9,612 nt of DNA from Emcibacter sp. (GTDB lineage: Bacteria > Pseudomonadota > Alphaproteobacteria > Sphingomonadales > Emcibacteraceae). The notes beneath the pieces are model-generated. The model was given only the letters and a program-made list of their open reading frames with translations. It did not search any database and was not told the DNA's origin. Both the position numbers and the translations under genes were made by a program. Positions within the stretch are counted from its first letter, which is position 1, and each line of letters begins with the position of its first letter. The stretch lies in contig JAESPY010000264.1 of assembly GCA_016765435.1 (NCBI GenBank), forward strand, positions 1 to 9,612, given 5' to 3'. Of the stretch, positions 6,911 to 9,612 are shown piece after piece.

Positions 6911-9612
6911 ATGACAGAATTTTGCTCATTCTTTCCTCTGGCTGTCGACAAAACGCTTGGGGAAAGCAAACTTGATGATTTCGTAAAATCCTGCCAAGAG
7001 CAACAAGTAACAGATATAGAGAGATTAATTAATAAAAATAATCACACAAGTCTGTTATCTGCCATTTTTTCCAATAGCCCTTACCTGTCGCGGCTCTTAT
7101 TTCGGGACATTAAATTTGCTGAAATGCTGCTTTCTATGCCCCTTGACGACCTTTATCAACAGGTCATAAAAGGCATGACAGAGGATATTCCCCATCTTAA
7201 AGACGTCAGCCAATTAATGCGAGCCTTGCGCAAGGCTAAGGCACGAGTCGCTCTAATCATTTCTTTTGCGGACCTTTCGGGCTTATGGCCCCTTGCCATC
7301 ATCACACGCCGTTTGACGGAATTTGCCGAAATATCCGTATCCCTGACGGTGAGCCACCTTTTACGAGTGGAAATGATCAAAGGAAATTTGGCCCTTCCAG
7401 CCCATTTGACGGGAACACCGACCGATCAGCTTATGGCCACTTGTGATATGTCGAAAAGCACAGGCTATGTTGTGCTGGCCATGGGAAAGATGGGGGGCTA
7501 TGAGCTTAATTATTCCAGTGATATTGATTTAATCGTTCTGTATGACAATGACATTGTCGAATATACGGGGCGTAAAACTGCACAGGATATGTTCATCAAG
7601 CTTACCCGGAATCTTGTTAAAATCATGCAGGAAAGAACCGCCGAGGGCTACGTCTTCCGCACTGACCTCAGACTTAGACCAGATCCGGGAGCCACGGCCA
7701 TTGCCCTGTCCATGGAAGGGGCAGAAATATATTATCAGTCCATGGGCCTGAACTGGGAACGTGCCGCGATGGTAAAAGCCAGACCCGTGGCCGGAGATAA
7801 GGCCGCAGGTTTTGATTTTCTGTCGCGGATAAAGAGTTTTGTCTGGCGCAAGCATTTGGATTATGTGGCGCTGGAAGATATTTATGCCATCAAGAAAATG
7901 ATCCATCAACATCATGGTCACAAGGAAATATGCTTTGCCGGGCAGGATATAAAGCTTGGGCATGGTGGCATACGGGAGATTGAGTTTTATGCTCAGATTT
8001 TTCAGTTGATTTCCGGGGGCCGGGAACCGGAACTCAGGGTCGCCCCCACATGTGATGCGTTGGATGTTCTGGAGCAAATGCAAAAAATATCGCCGCAGAA
8101 TAATCAAAAATTACAGGATGCCTATGTCTATTACCGCAGACTGGAACACAGGCTGCAGATGATTAATGACGACCAGACCCATTCCATGCCAGAAAGTGAG
8201 GCTGATCTTGCTAGAATTACAAGTTTTATGGGCTATGAAAAACAAACCGACTTTGAGAAAGAACTCAAAGCGCATCTGCATATGGTTCATGAGCTTTTTA
8301 CCGACCTGTTGAAAGATTCCAATCAGAACGAAGAAGAGGATGAAGACCTTCTGGCCTTTCCCACAGAAGGTTATAATGAGGAAACACTGGCGGCTATTAC
8401 CACGGCGGGATATAAAGATGCCAAGACAATTTATGATATTATACAAACATGGCTTCTGGGCCGTTACCGGGCCTGCCGGACTGAACGCGCCCGGAATTTA
8501 CTCCATTGTTTTATCCCGGAAATTCTATCCAGTTTTAGTCGGCAAGGAAACCCGGATTCCAGTTTTAAGAAATTTGATAAATTCCTGTCCCGCCTGCCCT
8601 CCGGCGTTCAGTTCTTCTCTTTTTTAAAAGCCCAACCATGGCTTCTGGAATTGCTTTCGGAAGTTATCGGCATTGCCCCTGATTTGGCGGATCAACTGGC
8701 AAAACGGCCCCTGCTTCTGGATGCAGTTCTCAATAATGATTTTTTTGAAGCCTCATTCACACGGGAAAAACTGACCGGCCATCTTGAGGGCCAACTTGCC
8801 CCCGCCAAAGACTTTCAGGACATTCTGGATATCACCCGAAAATGGGCCAGTGAACATAAATTTCAGGTTGGCGTGCAAATACTGCGCAATAATATTGATG
8901 CCCGCACCGCTGGTAAAAACCTGTCTTTGGTGGCGGATATTATTCTGGAGGTAATGCTCCGCAAAGTAACCGCGGAATTTTCCCGCAAACATGGAAAGCT
9001 GACAGAGGCACAATTCGCCGTTTTCGCTTTGGGAAAGTTGGGCGGCCAAGAACTGACCACGACTTCTGATCTGGACCTTGTGTTTATCTATGATGCTGTG
9101 GATGCACCGCCCTTCTCCGATGGGACCAAGCCCCTGTCCATAAATCATTATTTTGCCCGCCTCAGCCAGCAATTCATCAATGCCCTGACCGCCATGACCG
9201 GAGAAGGCAAGCTTTATGAAATTGATATGCGCTTGCGGCCATCGGGCAATGCCGGTCCCATCGCGGTAACCCTTAAAAGCTTTGAAGATTATCAGAAAAA
9301 AAGCGCATGGACGTGGGAACATTTAGCCCTCACCAGAGGTAGAATTATCATCGGTGATGAGGAAATAAGACAAAAAATAACCGCCGTCACTGAGCAGGCT
9401 CTCAGCCATGGCGACCGGAAAACCCTTTTGCAGGATACAGCAGACATGCGCCAAAAACTGCGCGAAGAGTTTGGTACGACGGATATATGGTCCGTCAAAC
9501 ATGTCCCGGGCGGTTTGGTCGATATCGAATTTATATGTCAGTATTTAATTTTAAAATATGGTGCCGCTAAGCCGGAAATACTGGTGACAAATACACTGGA
9601 TCAAATTGCACA
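6911..9612 (+). CDS. glnE: Glutamine synthetase adenylyltransferase / adenylyl-removing enzyme, C-terminus cut by window edge
   Basis: GlnE attaches AMP to and removes it from glutamine synthetase, switching its activity according to PII and glutamine signals in nitrogen control. I translated the frame base by base: it is open for 900 codons from ATG 6911 to the window end with no frameshift. Against a usual length near 950-1000, some 50-100 residues are missing. Both nucleotidyltransferase halves are present. The N-terminal adenylyl-removing half has GKMGGYELNYSSDID (192-206), DLRLRP (252-257) and GHGGIREIEF (350-359). The C-terminal adenylyltransferase half has GKLGGQELTTTSDLD (708-722), DMRLRP (772-777), AWTWEHLALTRGRI (around 800) and GGLVDIEF (867-874). 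All metal-binding aspartate pairs are intact (Asp204/206 and Asp720/722). An acidic linker, NQNEEEDEDL, begins at residue 471. AAGG at 6896-6899 supports the start. The gene diverges from the AsmA-like gene. Confidence 0.96.
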   Translation, partial: MTEFCSFFPLAVDKTLGESKLDDFVKSCQEQQVTDIERLINKNNHTSLLSAIFSNSPYLSRLLFRDIKFAEMLLSMPLDDLYQQVIKGMTEDIPHLKDVSQLMRALRKAKARVALIISFADLSGLWPLAIITRRLTEFAEISVSLTVSHLLRVEMIKGNLALPAHLTGTPTDQLMATCDMSKSTGYVVLAMGKMGGYELNYSSDIDLIVLYDNDIVEYTGRKTAQDMFIKLTRNLVKIMQERTAEGYVFRTDLRLRPDPGATAIALSMEGAEIYYQSMGLNWERAAMVKARPVAGDKAAGFDFLSRIKSFVWRKHLDYVALEDIYAIKKMIHQHHGHKEICFAGQDIKLGHGGIREIEFYAQIFQLISGGREPELRVAPTCDALDVLEQMQKISPQNNQKLQDAYVYYRRLEHRLQMINDDQTHSMPESEADLARITSFMGYEKQTDFEKELKAHLHMVHELFTDLLKDSNQNEEEDEDLLAFPTEGYNEETLAAITTAGYKDAKTIYDIIQTWLLGRYRACRTERARNLLHCFIPEILSSFSRQGNPDSSFKKFDKFLSRLPSGVQFFSFLKAQPWLLELLSEVIGIAPDLADQLAKRPLLLDAVLNNDFFEASFTREKLTGHLEGQLAPAKDFQDILDITRKWASEHKFQVGVQILRNNIDARTAGKNLSLVADIILEVMLRKVTAEFSRKHGKLTEAQFAVFALGKLGGQELTTTSDLDLVFIYDAVDAPPFSDGTKPLSINHYFARLSQQFINALTAMTGEGKLYEIDMRLRPSGNAGPIAVTLKSFEDYQKKSAWTWEHLALTRGRIIIGDEEIRQKITAVTEQALSHGDRKTLLQDTADMRQKLREEFGTTDIWSVKHVPGGLVDIEFICQYLILKYGAAKPEILVTNTLDQIA

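Noticed and set aside
7529..8107. 192-codon minus-strand open frame opposite glnE
   Set aside because: It lies entirely antisense to a clearly conserved, uninterrupted glnE, shows no recognisable domain, and is explained as a shadow frame.
8753..9322. 189-codon minus-strand open frame opposite the C-terminal half of glnE
   Set aside because: It overlaps the adenylyltransferase catalytic motifs on the other strand and is a shadow frame.
1..9612. A defence, mobile or otherwise novel multi-gene system
   Set aside because: Every large reading frame belongs to a recognised housekeeping or widespread family, orientations alternate, and no repeats, integrase, transposase or phage genes were seen.

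Overview
The window looks like ordinary core chromosome of an alphaproteobacterium of moderate G+C (about 42 to 63 % in the few lines I counted by hand). The protein sequences point that way: a short-type CysE, a COG2945-type alpha/beta hydrolase, an AnmK/TyrS divergent pair, and a very long AsmA/DUF3971 protein divergent from GlnE. I cannot name a genus. A Kordiimonas/Emcibacter-like or Rhodospirillales-like lineage would fit, but this is inference from memory of protein style and gene order.

Layout: (1) 1-235, minus strand, the 5' end of cysE (serine O-acetyltransferase), cut by the window edge. (2) 236-444, a divergent intergenic region with a good promoter candidate for the next gene and three operator-like dyads. 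(3) 445-1086, plus strand, a small alpha/beta hydrolase, tail-to-tail with (4) anmK, minus strand, 1083-2222, which recycles anhydro-MurNAc from the cell wall; their stop codons overlap. (5) 2294-3565, plus strand, tyrS (tyrosyl-tRNA synthetase), divergent from anmK. (6) 3603-6764, minus strand, a >1,050-residue AsmA-like/DUF3971 (YhdP-type) envelope protein, convergent with tyrS. Its membrane anchor reads in frame upstream of the first ATG, with no canonical start codon in front of it. (7) 6911 to the window end, plus strand, glnE (glutamine synthetase adenylyltransferase/adenylyl-removing enzyme), about 900 codons with only the C-terminus missing.

The genes form no single pathway. Cysteine synthesis, cell-wall recycling, tRNA charging, outer-membrane lipid homeostasis and nitrogen control sit side by side as individually transcribed housekeeping units; no two adjacent genes point the same way, so no operon lies fully inside the window. 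I saw no tRNA or rRNA gene, mobile element, CRISPR array, phage gene or toxin-antitoxin pair, and no gene-free stretch longer than about 210 bases. I found no evidence of a new biological system. The points worth a second look are start-codon anomalies, operator-like dyads near promoters, and a possible terminator inside the end of a convergent gene.
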